DNA of 64,000 nucleotides from Ascoidea rubescens DSM 1968 (GCF_001661345.1 NW_017962925.1:310001-374000), one strand, 5' to 3'. Numbered from the stretch's first letter, positions 20,302-30,858 are shown. The notes: generated by a model from the letters alone, not told the origin. Numbers and translations are program-made.

Positions 20302-23300
20302 ATGAGAAACCCTAACGTTTTTCTTGTCCAGAACAACAGAGCAGCTTTGTCAGTTACGCCCAACGCCTACGACAGAAGAGCTTTGGATGCCACCAACGAT
20401 AAATCTTTGGTTCACAGTTTGAATAATCTAACTTATTTGGTCAGTGCCTCTCCCAAGGCTAGAGAAACCCTAGCTAACGATGGTGGAATTGAAAGATTGA
20501 TCGACATCCTCTCAAACTGCTATATCAACCAATTTGACAATTTTAATGATAACTCAAACTACTTTGATCTATTCCATCTCAACCATAATAACCTAGTTTA
20601 CTCAAACTCAAACTATTTCAATTTGTCCCAATTTGACAGCGACTTTAATAAATTTAAAAACGATTTTAACAACTTTCTATCCGGCTTTATTAATGCTAAT
20701 ATAAACATAGACCCAATCAAAATCAATCCTCAAAGAGACTCTAACCATAACCATAACGACAACGACAACGACATCGACATCGACATCGACATTGATATAG
20801 ATAACGATAACGATAACTACCCTTCTGAAAAAAATCAGAAAATTCAATCTGACCATACCGATATAGATATAGATATTGATATAGATAAGGACACAGCCGA
20901 CACTGATACTGATACTGATTATGTTTTAAACCCTGACAACACTTTCAATCCAGATGTTGTCTCTGATGAAACCATCTTTAACCCATCGAATATTAAACTC
21001 TCAAAAAAAATCTTGAAACCAAGGACCTGTACTAGAAACATGAGTATAAACATTTCCATCAAAGATATATCAATCAACCTTTCCTCTTTCTATAAATTCT
21101 TAATAAAATATCAATACAACCTTATCCAACTATTGAAAAAAAAAATTGTCGAAAGAAAAGTCTTAATCGGCTGGAAATGGACTCTTTCAATACAAGTACT
21201 AGTATTATGTGGTACAAGAGGAAACGAAAAAATCAGGAAAAAAATCGTCAACTCAGGAATAATACCAATACTAACAACAATCTTAGATAACCATCTTTTT
21301 TACTGCTACAGCATTAAAAAAAGCTCTCAAATTCCAAAATCTTATTTCCCAATAAATAACAATGATCAGCCCAACCACCCCTTTCAATTCACCAACGCTC
21401 TTCCCAATCGTCCCAATAATATTCCAATCAATAATAATAACAATAACAATAACAATAACAATAATAATGTAAGAACTTTTCTAAACCCCTCAAGAAATAT
21501 TGACCTCAACAGAAGAAGAGAAGAGCTACTCGAAGGCGTTCGAAATGCTTCTGCAATAACTACAAGCAACGCTATCAACAATGCAAATCAGAATATCCAA
21601 TCAAATTTGTCTCACAATCAGTTTCCCGATTATAATCTAAATCATCCAAATCAATCTACATTAAGTCCAGATCAAATTCAATATCTTAGAAATTTACTAA
21701 ATCCAACCAATTCTCGTATTCAAATCCAAAATGCAATCAATCAACACCAATCTCTACAAAATGTTAGAAATCAGCAATCTCGACATAATCCAATTCAAAA
21801 TCAAAATCAAAATCAAAATCAAAATCAAAATCAAAATCAAAATCAAAATCAAAATCAAAATCAAAATCAAAATCAAAATCAAAATCAAANTCAAAATCAA
21901 AATCAAAATCAAAATCAAAATCAAAATCAAAATCAAAATCAAAATCAAAATCAAAATCAAAATCAAAATCAAAATCAAAATCAAAACCCCAATCAAATTT
22001 TGTCAATTACACAAGCCACAAATTTAATATATGATTTTACAAGAATGTTAAACTCAATTGATAGAACAAGATCTTTAATTAACTCGGTATCAACTATCAA
22101 CAACAATAACAATAACATTCTCAATAGCTTAAACACAAATAACACAACTAACGCAACTACCCCAAATAACTCAAATAACTCAAATCCTGCCAATCCCAAT
22201 AACCGCTCATTAGATCAAATTGAGTCTCTAAATGCAATAGCTGAAAATATCCAAAACATGAACAACATTGTCAACAATATTCATTCCACTTTGAACTCTT
22301 ACCCAAACACCTCTCAGCCCGAACTAAATTCAAATCCCAACCATATCCAAAACCACAACTCTACTTCTGAAAATATAAATAACTCCCTAAGACAACTCGA
22401 TCGATTACGAAACCAGGTATTAGCCGATTCCTCAAATCTACAAAACTCTGAAGAACATCAACCTTTATCTCATGCAGCTACTCAGACATCATCCGGCAGC
22501 ACCTTACCTTTACCTGCAGACGCACTTTCCGAAACTATTTCCAGCTCAACATCCGAATCAAACCAAAATTTAAGTGTAAATGCTTTAAATCACCAAATCG
22601 ATACAAATTTGTCCATCAGCAATAACGAAAATGACTTGCCTTCTGCAAACTTAACCGGAAATGCTTCTCTCGAAAATTCAATTAGTAGCACCATTAATAG
22701 CATCAATAATAGCGTGGAAAATTTAGCATTTGAAAGACGTGAAAACATTCCTCAGAATGAAACCTCACCTAGAATTTCTTCTAATGATTCAGAAATTACA
22801 AATGATCAAATCACAACTTCTGAAAATCCTTCAAACATTTTAACTGTAAAGTCATCTAACAATGATTTAATTTTTTTGCTCAACAATTTAGGTGAAATCA
22901 ATATATGTTGTGAGAAGAAACCTAGAGATAAAGTTTACTGTTCTTTATTAATTCATAAATTGCACGTTGTCAACAACATTCTACAAGAGATTTTTAATCG
23001 CCATTCTCAACAAAGTGAACAAAACGGCAATGAGTCAAATATTCAGGAAAATCAAAATCTAGATCAAACCAATAGATCAAATAACGAGACCCTAGAAAAT
23101 CCTCGTCATTCTTCAGGCTCGGAAGAAAATGCACCTATACAACCATTGATGCTTGATTTCCGTGGGAATATTGCATTTTCATATTTTTCTTCTGATCAAA
23201 ATACTTATGTTAATGATCAAAGTAGCATTCACAATAATTCAGATAGCAATGCTACTCTTACAAATTTAAGCAATGAACACAATCCTTATAGCAATGAAAG

Positions 23301-26205
23301 CAGAAACAACGTTGCCAATATTAGTGGTAATATCGCTGGCTCCAACATTCCTAACAATAATAATGTTAGTAGTTTGAATAATAGTAATAGTAATAGTAAT
23401 AGTAATAGTAATAACAATAACAATAACAATAACAATAACAATAATACAAATGAAGAATTCGAAGCACAGCTTCAAAATCCTGAGCTAAACAACTATATTG
23501 ATCAATTTCTTGAAGATATAGTAAATGCCATCAATATAAAGTTTGGCACTAATTTTTCAGTTTCATCTTCTGCTGAAGGTGAGGCTGTAGAATCTGAAGA
23601 ACTGAGCTCGTCATTTTCTGATAGAACCTTCAATTTGGATAATTTTTTCTTTGATCGTCATATAAATTATAATATTTCAGATATTTCGGATATAGACGAT
23701 GAAGATTATGATGATGAAGAAGACGAAGACGATGATGATGATGACGATGATGATGATGATGTTGATAATACTAATACTGATGCATTTGATATTGATGTTG
23801 ATTTTAATGATAAAACTTTTTCTAATATTGATAATTTTGACAATTTTAATTCTTCTAACTTCAATGCTACCGCTGAACTAGGAGCTCAATTACCTGGATC
23901 TAGAACTTCTAATTTTCATTTTCAAAGGCCTGATACTAGAACTGCTACTGCTGAAGTTGTTTTGAATTTTGACAATAACAATTTATCTTGCCCAAGAGAA
24001 TTTTATCGAGGAAAAATTATTCCAAAGGATGATGATCTTGTTTGGACATTACAATTGCTAGCTTTTATTTCAAAATATACTGACCTAAAGGACTATTTAC
24101 AATTCAGTTACATTCTTCCTAAATTATCATTAAGAAATTATCCAAATGGTAAAAACATGTATAATATCAATTTGGGGGATTTACAAGACCAGATATTGCA
24201 ACAAAAAGCATTATTTCCAATGTACCCCTCCATCTATAATGTTGCTGGAACATCTTCACGAAATAGTTTACTGAATCAAGAAAAGATTAAAATAGACAAA
24301 TATTTCAAAAATAGTTGGGGTGGGCATGATTACACTGAAAGTAGCTTATTGGTAAAAAATGCTGATCGTATTGTCAACTATAAACTTAATGATTGTGTGG
24401 AATGTGATGATGACTATCACGAAGCATATGAAGGAGATAATGATCATACGGAAGGTTTTGATGATGATTATATTCAATTAGTTGATCCTGATGTAGATGC
24501 AGAGCTTCGGAATTATAAAACTTATTGTGAAAAAAATCAAGAAAAAAATGAATCAGATATTATCGAGTATTTTTATTTAGTCTCAAAATTTGAAGAGATC
24601 AATAAAATTAAAGAATCGAAAATAAAATTGTTCAAAGGAAAGAATATTTTAACAGAAACTGATAATTTTGAACTTAATGATGCCATTGATAACTTTAGTG
24701 ATGATGATTTTATGATAACTGAGGATAATGCTAATATTGACCATGAATTAATTAAATACCAATTGCAGCCCAAACAACTAACAAAAGAAGAAATCAATCA
24801 ACGAATAAATTTTGAATCAAATGATTTAAAATCAAAATATAATGACATTGAAAATGTTATAGAAAATCTTCACAATTTCGATCCCAGTGATCAGCAAAAG
24901 AATTCCAAGAGCGATTTTTTGTTTGCTTATAGCATCCAAAAATCTTCATTACTTGATAAAATCAAAGAAAAATTTTTCAACATAACCAAATCTAATCAAC
25001 AAGTTAATTTGAAATGGAAGAAGTTGAGTTACTTTAAAACCAAAAAGGCTTTAATGGAGCGAAAATGGGACTATAACAAATATAAATTTGATGATGGTGA
25101 TTATAGTTATTTGGTTAGAAATGGACAGGATGAAAGTTTTAGAAGAAAATATCTTCATTTACCATTTAATTATACTAGAGCACCCTTAATAACCTCTGCT
25201 GTTAAAAACTATCATGCTGAATCAGTTCCTTCAATAAATCATTTGAATCTTTATTTGGACATGAAAAATTTCAACAGAAATGCACCATTGAGCAATGAGA
25301 TTAATCAAAAGTCGGTTGTTTTTTCTAAGCATGATTTGGATTATTCTCTTTTACCGCTAGATTTTTTAAATATTTTCCCTCTCGTTGAAAAGTACACTAA
25401 TAAATCCATGTACTTGAGCGATTTACATTATTGGGCAGATGTTATTATGAGAAATTCGTGTCGTAAAGATGAAAGACGAGGTGGAGTTAGACAGTGTGCA
25501 TATGTTCATTGTGGTAAATGGGAAGCACAGCCCAAAGACTTTGCAAAATGCAAAAGATGCAGAAGAACCAAATACTGTTCCAAAAAGTGTCAGCAAGACG
25601 CGTGGCAGCACCATCGACACTGGTGTATTCCATCAACATCCAGTTCTTCTAGTCGTTCGGGGGCATCTGCTGGCAGTTCGTCTGCTCTCCCCTCTCACTC
25701 AACGGGAACAACTACCCCAAATACATCAAGAGACTCGACAGCTGCGCCCAACACTGCTGGTCCATTTTCGGGTGGAATTCTGATCTCTGGCACCAGACAG
25801 CAGCCACAGCAACAGAGAAACACCACCAATGATCGCAACAACATGCCAAATAGTGAAAGCGGATTGCAAGGACCAAATTCACGAGGGTTTCCCAGAACAA
25901 ACCAAAGAGCAGAATCAGCGCAGGACAGAAGCAATCACCAACCCTTCAGCTCGTTGATCATAAACTCAGCACCCGCATCGAGAAGCAACCCCACGTCTTT
26001 GATAGATGTCAACGTCATTAACAATATCAACACTATTGAGGCGATCAACAACAGCAGGAATCTGGGAAATCTCCTTGCGCGTCGAAATTCGACCTCGAGC
26101 CAACATCCTCTTGTTCGCACCAGCACAGTGGCAGGAAGTGTTTCCACAGGCCTGCCAGCCGAGGACGCTGCTGGTGTGCAGCAGAGTCCCAGCACAGGGC
26201 ACTAG
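20302..26205 (+). CDS. MUB1: Mub1, MYND-finger partner of the Ubr2 ubiquitin ligase
   Basis: The N-terminus has the Mub1/SamB signature (NAYDRRALDATNDKSLVHSL, then ETLANDGGIERLIDIL), an armadillo-like repeat region. A second conserved helix pair lies near residue 290 (LCGTRGNEKIRKKIV...GIIPILTTIL). A MYND zinc finger spans residues 1732-1775, with all seven Cys and the His of the C-x2-C...C-x2-C...C-x3-C...H-x3-C pattern. S. cerevisiae Mub1 has 620 residues; this has about 1967. The extra is Asn, Gln-Asn and Asp-rich sequence, including a (CAAAAT)n tract with one N at 21890. With Ubr2 and Rad6, Mub1 ubiquitinates Rpn4 and so limits proteasome gene expression. The tail after the MYND finger is Ser/Gln/Thr-rich and GC-richer, and holds most of the gene's few CTG codons. 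Confidence 0.93.
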   Translation: MRNPNVFLVQNNRAALSVTPNAYDRRALDATNDKSLVHSLNNLTYLVSASPKARETLANDGGIERLIDILSNCYINQFDNFNDNSNYFDLFHLNHNNLVYSNSNYFNLSQFDSDFNKFKNDFNNFLSGFINANINIDPIKINPQRDSNHNHNDNDNDIDIDIDIDIDNDNDNYPSEKNQKIQSDHTDIDIDIDIDKDTADTDTDTDYVLNPDNTFNPDVVSDETIFNPSNIKLSKKILKPRTCTRNMSINISIKDISINLSSFYKFLIKYQYNLIQLLKKKIVERKVLIGWKWTLSIQVLVLCGTRGNEKIRKKIVNSGIIPILTTILDNHLFYCYSIKKSSQIPKSYFPINNNDQPNHPFQFTNALPNRPNNIPINNNNNNNNNNNNNVRTFLNPSRNIDLNRRREELLEGVRNASAITTSNAINNANQNIQSNLSHNQFPDYNLNHPNQSTLSPDQIQYLRNLLNPTNSRIQIQNAINQHQSLQNVRNQQSRHNPIQNQNQNQNQNQNQNQNQNQNQNQNQNQNQNQXQNQNQNQNQNQNQNQNQNQNQNQNQNQNQNQNPNQILSITQATNLIYDFTRMLNSIDRTRSLINSVSTINNNNNNILNSLNTNNTTNATTPNNSNNSNPANPNNRSLDQIESLNAIAENIQNMNNIVNNIHSTLNSYPNTSQPELNSNPNHIQNHNSTSENINNSLRQLDRLRNQVLADSSNLQNSEEHQPLSHAATQTSSGSTLPLPADALSETISSSTSESNQNLSVNALNHQIDTNLSISNNENDLPSANLTGNASLENSISSTINSINNSVENLAFERRENIPQNETSPRISSNDSEITNDQITTSENPSNILTVKSSNNDLIFLLNNLGEINICCEKKPRDKVYCSLLIHKLHVVNNILQEIFNRHSQQSEQNGNESNIQENQNLDQTNRSNNETLENPRHSSGSEENAPIQPLMLDFRGNIAFSYFSSDQNTYVNDQSSIHNNSDSNATLTNLSNEHNPYSNESRNNVANISGNIAGSNIPNNNNVSSLNNSNSNSNSNSNNNNNNNNNNNNTNEEFEAQLQNPELNNYIDQFLEDIVNAINIKFGTNFSVSSSAEGEAVESEELSSSFSDRTFNLDNFFFDRHINYNISDISDIDDEDYDDEEDEDDDDDDDDDDDVDNTNTDAFDIDVDFNDKTFSNIDNFDNFNSSNFNATAELGAQLPGSRTSNFHFQRPDTRTATAEVVLNFDNNNLSCPREFYRGKIIPKDDDLVWTLQLLAFISKYTDLKDYLQFSYILPKLSLRNYPNGKNMYNINLGDLQDQILQQKALFPMYPSIYNVAGTSSRNSLLNQEKIKIDKYFKNSWGGHDYTESSLLVKNADRIVNYKLNDCVECDDDYHEAYEGDNDHTEGFDDDYIQLVDPDVDAELRNYKTYCEKNQEKNESDIIEYFYLVSKFEEINKIKESKIKLFKGKNILTETDNFELNDAIDNFSDDDFMITEDNANIDHELIKYQLQPKQLTKEEINQRINFESNDLKSKYNDIENVIENLHNFDPSDQQKNSKSDFLFAYSIQKSSLLDKIKEKFFNITKSNQQVNLKWKKLSYFKTKKALMERKWDYNKYKFDDGDYSYLVRNGQDESFRRKYLHLPFNYTRAPLITSAVKNYHAESVPSINHLNLYLDMKNFNRNAPLSNEINQKSVVFSKHDLDYSLLPLDFLNIFPLVEKYTNKSMYLSDLHYWADVIMRNSCRKDERRGGVRQCAYVHCGKWEAQPKDFAKCKRCRRTKYCSKKCQQDAWQHHRHWCIPSTSSSSSRSGASAGSSSALPSHSTGTTTPNTSRDSTAAPNTAGPFSGGILISGTRQQPQQQRNTTNDRNNMPNSESGLQGPNSRGFPRTNQRAESAQDRSNHQPFSSLIINSAPASRSNPTSLIDVNVINNINTIEAINNSRNLGNLLARRNSTSSQHPLVRTSTVAGSVSTGLPAEDAAGVQQSPSTGH
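21796..21986 (+). repeat. (CAAAAT)n hexanucleotide repeat coding (Gln-Asn)n in MUB1
   Basis: About 32 perfect hexamer units keep the reading frame and encode alternating Gln-Asn, a composition typical of prion-like domains. One base (21890) is N, so the true length is uncertain. Confidence 0.97.
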
Positions 26206-26400
26206 CTGCTGCTTCTCCGGCTTCTCCGGCTTCTCGTTCTATACAGCACCGTACATCGCAATACACGTTCGACATCTCCGCCGGTGCCGCAGCTCCGGCC
26301 CGGGTGGGACTTTTCCCGTGCAAAGGTAAACGTAGCTCCATCGCCAGCATAAAATATCGATTTCTATTAGTTCAACCTCACTCCTCAGATTCTAGCCAAC
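26206..26400. promoter_or_regulatory. ERP3 promoter with GC island
   Basis: Only 195 bp separate the MUB1 stop from the ERP3 ATG. The GC island at 26206-26330 carries GTGCCGC (26284-26290) and CCGGCCCGG. It changes to AT-rich sequence 60 bp before the ATG. Confidence 0.5.
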
Positions 26401-27036
26401 ATGATCCAAATAAAAATAATAGCTGTGTTGGTGCTTGCACTCTTTTTTGTTGTCTTTTCTGATGCCTCAGCATTAACGTTTGTCTTGGGCGCCCAGGAGA
26501 AGTCGTGCTACTATGTTTTGACAGAAGAGCCAGAGGTGTATGTTGGCTACTACTTTGCAGTTCAGTCTGGTGGTTCTTTTGATGTCGACTACACAATCAT
26601 GGGTCCTGATGGCAAAGTGGTCATCAGCAAGGAAAAACAGAGACAGGGTGATTGGATATTCAAAGCTGATCTTCCAGGGGAGTACGAGTTTTGTTTTGCT
26701 AATGAAATGTCGACTTTTGCTGAGAAAGTTGTTGATTTTGAAATCAAGCTTGAAAATGATTTCAAAGCACATTTGCCAGAATCTCCTAATCAGCCTGCTA
26801 GTGTTGAGGGCATGGTTTCTTCAGTTGAAAACATTGATTCCAAATTGAATAACTTGATTCGTACTTTACAATACTACAAAACAAGAAATAACAGAAACCA
26901 ATCTACAGTTAGATCAACTGAATCAAGAATATTCTGGTTCAGTATATTGGAAGTGTTGTTAATGTGTGGTATGGCAGGTTTGCAGGTAGCAGTGGTTCAT
27001 TTATTTTTCAATGGTTCAAGGAAGCAATTGGTTTAA
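26401..27036 (+). CDS. ERP3: p24-family cargo receptor, Erp3-like
   Basis: The 211-residue protein has a signal peptide (1-23, ending SDASA). A GOLD domain follows (about 24-115, with CYYVLTEEPEVYVGYYFAVQ and GEYEFCFANE, the two Cys of the family disulphide). A coiled coil (about 135-170) includes the hallmark TRNNRNQSTVRSTESRI. One transmembrane helix (about 180-203) precedes a short cytosolic tail, FFNGSRKQLV. YYFAVQ, RQGDW and YYKTRN point to Erp3 more than to Erp2/Erp4. p24 proteins cycle between ER and Golgi in COPII/COPI vesicles and help sort GPI-anchored and other cargo. The length is standard. The gene converges on SSL1 with 227 AT-rich bp between the stops. Confidence 0.93.
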   Translation: MIQIKIIAVLVLALFFVVFSDASALTFVLGAQEKSCYYVLTEEPEVYVGYYFAVQSGGSFDVDYTIMGPDGKVVISKEKQRQGDWIFKADLPGEYEFCFANEMSTFAEKVVDFEIKLENDFKAHLPESPNQPASVEGMVSSVENIDSKLNNLIRTLQYYKTRNNRNQSTVRSTESRIFWFSILEVLLMCGMAGLQVAVVHLFFNGSRKQLV

Positions 27037-27263
27037 TTTTCAAATATTTTTTTTTCTGAAATAAGAGGAGAAAAAAAAAAATTGCCTATCAGCATGCTAT
27101 AATTATAGAATCTACTTAATTTTTTAATTCTTTATTTTATTCATCCATTGGTTGTTCATTATTTTTATTATTATATAATTATCTAATAAATTTTTTAAAT
27201 TTTTTAAATTTTTTTAAATTTCTTAATTATTTTAATTCCCAAATTGATTTGTCAATTAGTTAA

Positions 27264-28892
27264 TTAATTTTTGAATAATTCACATCCGGGACAAATGTGC
27301 ATTGTATCATGAATTAAGACATCGCAATCAATACAAAATTCCTTTTTACAATCTTTACATTGATACCTTGAACTCCGTAAAGTTTTAAATTTTTTTAATA
27401 AACTTTTATCTAATCCTTTAATTTCATATTCATTCATTGATTTATTATTAAATAAAGCATGTTTTTGGATATTATTGATTTGGTTTATATCCTGTTGACT
27501 TAAATCATTGATTCTATTCATTGGAAATCCTGTTTTACAACCAAAACATCTCCTAGTTTTATAATTTAAACTTAAAGGCACTTCAACAAAATTTTTTAAT
27601 GGAAAAAGATGATGATAAGATCTCGCTAAATGGATTGATGATATTAACATTAAATTACAACAAGGGCAAATATTCGGTAATGAACAAATCTTTGAATGGC
27701 AATTGGGACAAATAAATCCACCAAATGTTAAGCTGGAATGACAAGAGCAAAAAGATGGTAAACTTTCAGAGATTCTTTTGGGAAATCCCATTTTAATCAA
27801 CGAATAAGAAGCAGAATTCTCATCATTCTTAAAACTCAAATCAGTCAAATTCGAATCAGTTTTCACTATAGGCAATGGTGTGACACTGTTCATCAATAAT
27901 TCTTTGAAATGACTTTCATTTAATATGATACTATAAGTGGTTTTATCATTATAATTTGTCATCATACAAATCTTTTCACAAATAGCGACTTGAGCAGATA
28001 AACCAATAATCCTCACCCTTATTTTTTCTTTAACTAAGGAAGATATGGTTTTATCTATATCACCAGGATCCAAGGTTAGCAATGAACCAAAGATTATTAA
28101 AACCTCTCGTGTGCAGTGATTGGTTATATGTAATAAAAACCCTCTGGACATTTCCAATGCATTTTGCAATGAAGCATCACCTCTTGGTTCACCGTCAGTT
28201 TTTTTCAAATTTTTCAATGCTAATATATGATCTGAGGCATTGCCACTCAATTCAGAGACCAAAGTAGATACACCATCTCTCATCATCAAAACTCCCAATT
28301 GAGATATAGGATTTTGATCAAAGAATTCCTTTATGAAATCAATTGAGTATTGAATTGTCAAGGAAAATCTGTTGGGCCTTAAATCCTTTTCCGACATTGA
28401 ATTGGAACCATCGATGATCAAAATCAAGGTACGTATAATCCCCCTTTGAAAATATTTGGCATCTTTGATTATTCTCTTTTTCCGGTCCTCAACAATGTTA
28501 GAAACCACACCAGCTAAGGAGCTATCGTCTTCTTGAAGGATGTCCCAGGGCTTTTTGAACTCAGCTTCCCATGCGTATCCACCATTTGTGCCTTGCATCA
28601 GAGGGTCAATTCTGGTTTTTTTTTCCTTTTTCTTCAATGCCTTGGACAGCTTCCTCTTCCTGGAAGCCCTCAAGTTTATGTTTTCGTCGTCGTACTCATC
28701 TTCGTTGTCATAAAAATCGCTCTTCAAAATTTCCTCGTCGTTTTTCAACAACTCAGCCTGGCCAGTTTTCACAGAGCTCCTGGTGATGATCCTGTGAGAC
28801 AAAGCACTCTCTGTGGACTGGGTGCTGTGCTGCTGACTCTTAAGCTCCTCATCCAGTTCCACTGACTCAACATCAGACTCTTTGGAGGCCAT
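27264..28892 (-). CDS. SSL1: TFIIH core subunit Ssl1 (p44)
   Basis: The 542-residue protein has an acidic, basic-patched N-terminus (1-110). A conserved lead-in (GGYAWEAEFKKPWDIL) comes next, and a von Willebrand A domain spans about 150-330 (LILIIDGSNSMSEKDLRPNR, FFDQNPISQLGVLMMRDGVS). The C-terminal zinc region has CSCHSSLTFGGFICPNCHSK, CPCCNLMLI and a RING-like end (CKDCKKEFCIDCDVLIHDTM...CPGC). This is the full p44/Ssl1 layout (S. cerevisiae 461 residues). Ssl1 activates the Rad3 helicase in TFIIH, in transcription initiation and nucleotide excision repair. The N-terminal extension holds a CTG codon between acidic residues. It shares a 247-bp divergent promoter with ILV1. Confidence 0.97.
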   Translation of the reverse strand: MASKESDVESVELDEELKSQQHSTQSTESALSHRIITRSSVKTGQAELLKNDEEILKSDFYDNEDEYDDENINLRASRKRKLSKALKKKEKKTRIDPLMQGTNGGYAWEAEFKKPWDILQEDDSSLAGVVSNIVEDRKKRIIKDAKYFQRGIIRTLILIIDGSNSMSEKDLRPNRFSLTIQYSIDFIKEFFDQNPISQLGVLMMRDGVSTLVSELSGNASDHILALKNLKKTDGEPRGDASLQNALEMSRGFLLHITNHCTREVLIIFGSLLTLDPGDIDKTISSLVKEKIRVRIIGLSAQVAICEKICMMTNYNDKTTYSIILNESHFKELLMNSVTPLPIVKTDSNLTDLSFKNDENSASYSLIKMGFPKRISESLPSFCSCHSSLTFGGFICPNCHSKICSLPNICPCCNLMLISSIHLARSYHHLFPLKNFVEVPLSLNYKTRRCFGCKTGFPMNRINDLSQQDINQINNIQKHALFNNKSMNEYEIKGLDKSLLKKFKTLRSSRYQCKDCKKEFCIDCDVLIHDTMHICPGCELFKN

Positions 28893-29139
28893 TTTTGCAC
28901 CAACTCTTCTTCCTCCACCTCTGCTCTGTTTTAAAAAAGCTGCTTTTGGCCCTGTGCCGCGCCCGGCCGAGCGCCGGCTTTCGGCTCTGATTTTTCACGT
29001 CAAAAATCAGTCAAAAATCAGTCAAAAATCAGTCAAAATGCTGAAATTAGTCATTGAGGCCTTTGGATCAGTTGGTATATAATTGCTGCTTCCTCCTCTG
29101 AGTGCTTTGGTTCTTGTTCAACCTCTGTCCTGGCTCACA
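28893..29139. promoter_or_regulatory. Divergent SSL1/ILV1 promoter
   Basis: A GC island at 28945-28985 includes GTGCCGCGCC (28956-28965) and GCGCCGG (28973-28979). A phased tandem repeat (29000-29038) and a TATATAAT box (29076-29083) follow, 57 bases before the ILV1 ATG. The order GC island, repeated activator-like element, TATA, ATG fits an ILV1 promoter reading rightward. Confidence 0.6.
29000..29038. repeat. 11-bp tandem repeat with TGACTGA cores in the ILV1 promoter
   Basis: Three exact copies of TCAAAAATCAG (29000-29032) and a partial fourth create TCAGTCA (minus strand TGACTGA) at 29008, 29019 and 29030. The spacing is 11 bp, about one helical turn. TGACTGA is one base from the Gcn4 site TGACTCA, which would make sense upstream of an amino-acid biosynthesis gene. 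Confidence 0.6.
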
Positions 29140-30858
29140 ATGCTATTCAGCGAATCAACTTTGCTAGTCACTTCGAGGCTCTGCTTCAAGTCCACTCTTG
29201 CAAGCAGGTCTCTCAGACCCTCCCACAATCTTTCAGCCAGATTTCAATCAACAACAAGACCCAGGTATCCAGACCTACAACCAAATGACTTGTTGCCTGA
29301 TGGAACTCCAGACTATGTCAGACTAATTCTAACATCAAGGGTCTACGACGTTATCGACGAATCTCCCATAACAAATGCAGTTTCTTTATCGGCCAAGACA
29401 AACGCCAAAGTGGTCTTGAAGAGAGAGGACCTTCTTCCTGTTTTCTCTTTCAAGTTGAGAGGTGCTTACAACATGATTGCAAATTTGCCAGCTGAGAAGA
29501 GATCAAAGGGGGTCATTGCTTGTTCTGCTGGGAATCATGCTCAAGGTGTTGCATTTTCCAGTAAACACCTCAAAATCCCCTCTATTATTGTTATGCCTAC
29601 TGCGACTCCCTCCATCAAATATGAAAATGTCAGTAGGTTGGGTTCCCAAGTGGTTCTCTTTGGCGACGACTTTGATGGTGCTAAATCTGAATGCACAAGA
29701 TTAACCAAAGAAAGAAACTTGACCAATATTCCTCCTTTTGATCATCCATTGGTCATTGCTGGCCAAGGCACTATTGCCATGGAATTGTTGAGACAAATAA
29801 AGTCTGGTGCTCTTTCTGCTGTTTTTTGTGCAGTTGGAGGTGGTGGTCTAGCCGCCGGTATTTCTTCTTATTTAAAGAGAATTGCTCCTCATGTCAAAAT
29901 TATCGGTGTAGAGACCTTTGATGCTGATGCATTATATCAATCCAAAAAGGCTGATAAAAAGGTTTTACTCAGCTCCGTTGGCTCATTTGCTGATGGTACA
30001 GCTGTTAAAGAAATTGGTGATGAAACCTTTCGTGTTTGTTTAGACAACATCGATGAAGTCGTTCGTGTTAATACTGATGAAATTTGTGCCGCCATTAAGG
30101 ATGTCTTTGAAGACACTAGATCTGTTGTTGAACCTTCGGGTGCAATGACTGTTGCTGGTTTGAAGCGTTACATTGCTGAACACCCTGAAATCGACCATTC
30201 TACCAAGACTTATGTTCCAATTTTATCTGGTGCAAATATGAATTTCGATAGACTAAGATTTGTTAGTGAAAGAGCTGTGCTAGGTGAAGGTAAAGAAGTC
30301 TTTATGCTTGTCACCATTCCAGATATTCCAGGTTCATTTCAAAAGTTACAGTCTGTTATTCACCCAAGATCTGTTACCGAATTTTCTTACCGTTATAACG
30401 ATAGATCAGCATCTAATGCGACTCCAGATAAACCAAGTGACGCATGCATTTATACCTCATTCAGTGTTAACAATAGAGGAAAGGAAGTTGCTGAAGTTTT
30501 GGAAGGATTGGATAAGATTGGATTTTCTGCAATCGATATATCTGATAACGAAATTGCTAAATCCCATGGAAGATATTTAGTTGGAGGAACTGCTCATATT
30601 GAAGATGAAAGATTATTAAGTTTTGAGTTTCCTGAAAAACCAGGCGCATTAACTAAATTTTTAGAAAATTTAAAAGGTCAATTTAATTTAACATTATTTC
30701 ATTATAGAAACCATGGTTCAGATATGGCCCAAATTTTAACTGGTATAGTTATTCCTAAAAAAGACGATGCCAAATTTCAACAATTTTTGGATACACTTAA
30801 TTATAAATATACAGATGTTACAGACAATATTATTGCTCAAAAGTTTTTAAGAGCTTAA
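29140..30858 (+). CDS. ILV1: Threonine deaminase (threonine ammonia-lyase), mitochondrial
   Basis: The 572-residue protein (S. cerevisiae 576) starts with an Arg/Ser-rich, acid-free presequence of about 40 residues ([20 protein letters not shown]), as for mitochondrial import. The fold-type II PLP domain has the Schiff-base Lys in [10 protein letters not shown] (Lys 105), [10 protein letters not shown], and the phosphate-binding loop VGGGGLAAG (about 230). Two C-terminal ACT-like regulatory domains (from about 385) contain [16 protein letters not shown] and [17 protein letters not shown]. It deaminates threonine to 2-oxobutanoate, the first step to isoleucine, and is inhibited by isoleucine. 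The chosen ATG gives the presequence; upstream in-frame codons lie beyond the TATA box. No CTG codon occurs in the gene. Confidence 0.98.
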   Translation: MLFSESTLLVTSRLCFKSTLASRSLRPSHNLSARFQSTTRPRYPDLQPNDLLPDGTPDYVRLILTSRVYDVIDESPITNAVSLSAKTNAKVVLKREDLLPVFSFKLRGAYNMIANLPAEKRSKGVIACSAGNHAQGVAFSSKHLKIPSIIVMPTATPSIKYENVSRLGSQVVLFGDDFDGAKSECTRLTKERNLTNIPPFDHPLVIAGQGTIAMELLRQIKSGALSAVFCAVGGGGLAAGISSYLKRIAPHVKIIGVETFDADALYQSKKADKKVLLSSVGSFADGTAVKEIGDETFRVCLDNIDEVVRVNTDEICAAIKDVFEDTRSVVEPSGAMTVAGLKRYIAEHPEIDHSTKTYVPILSGANMNFDRLRFVSERAVLGEGKEVFMLVTIPDIPGSFQKLQSVIHPRSVTEFSYRYNDRSASNATPDKPSDACIYTSFSVNNRGKEVAEVLEGLDKIGFSAIDISDNEIAKSHGRYLVGGTAHIEDERLLSFEFPEKPGALTKFLENLKGQFNLTLFHYRNHGSDMAQILTGIVIPKKDDAKFQQFLDTLNYKYTDVTDNIIAQKFLRA

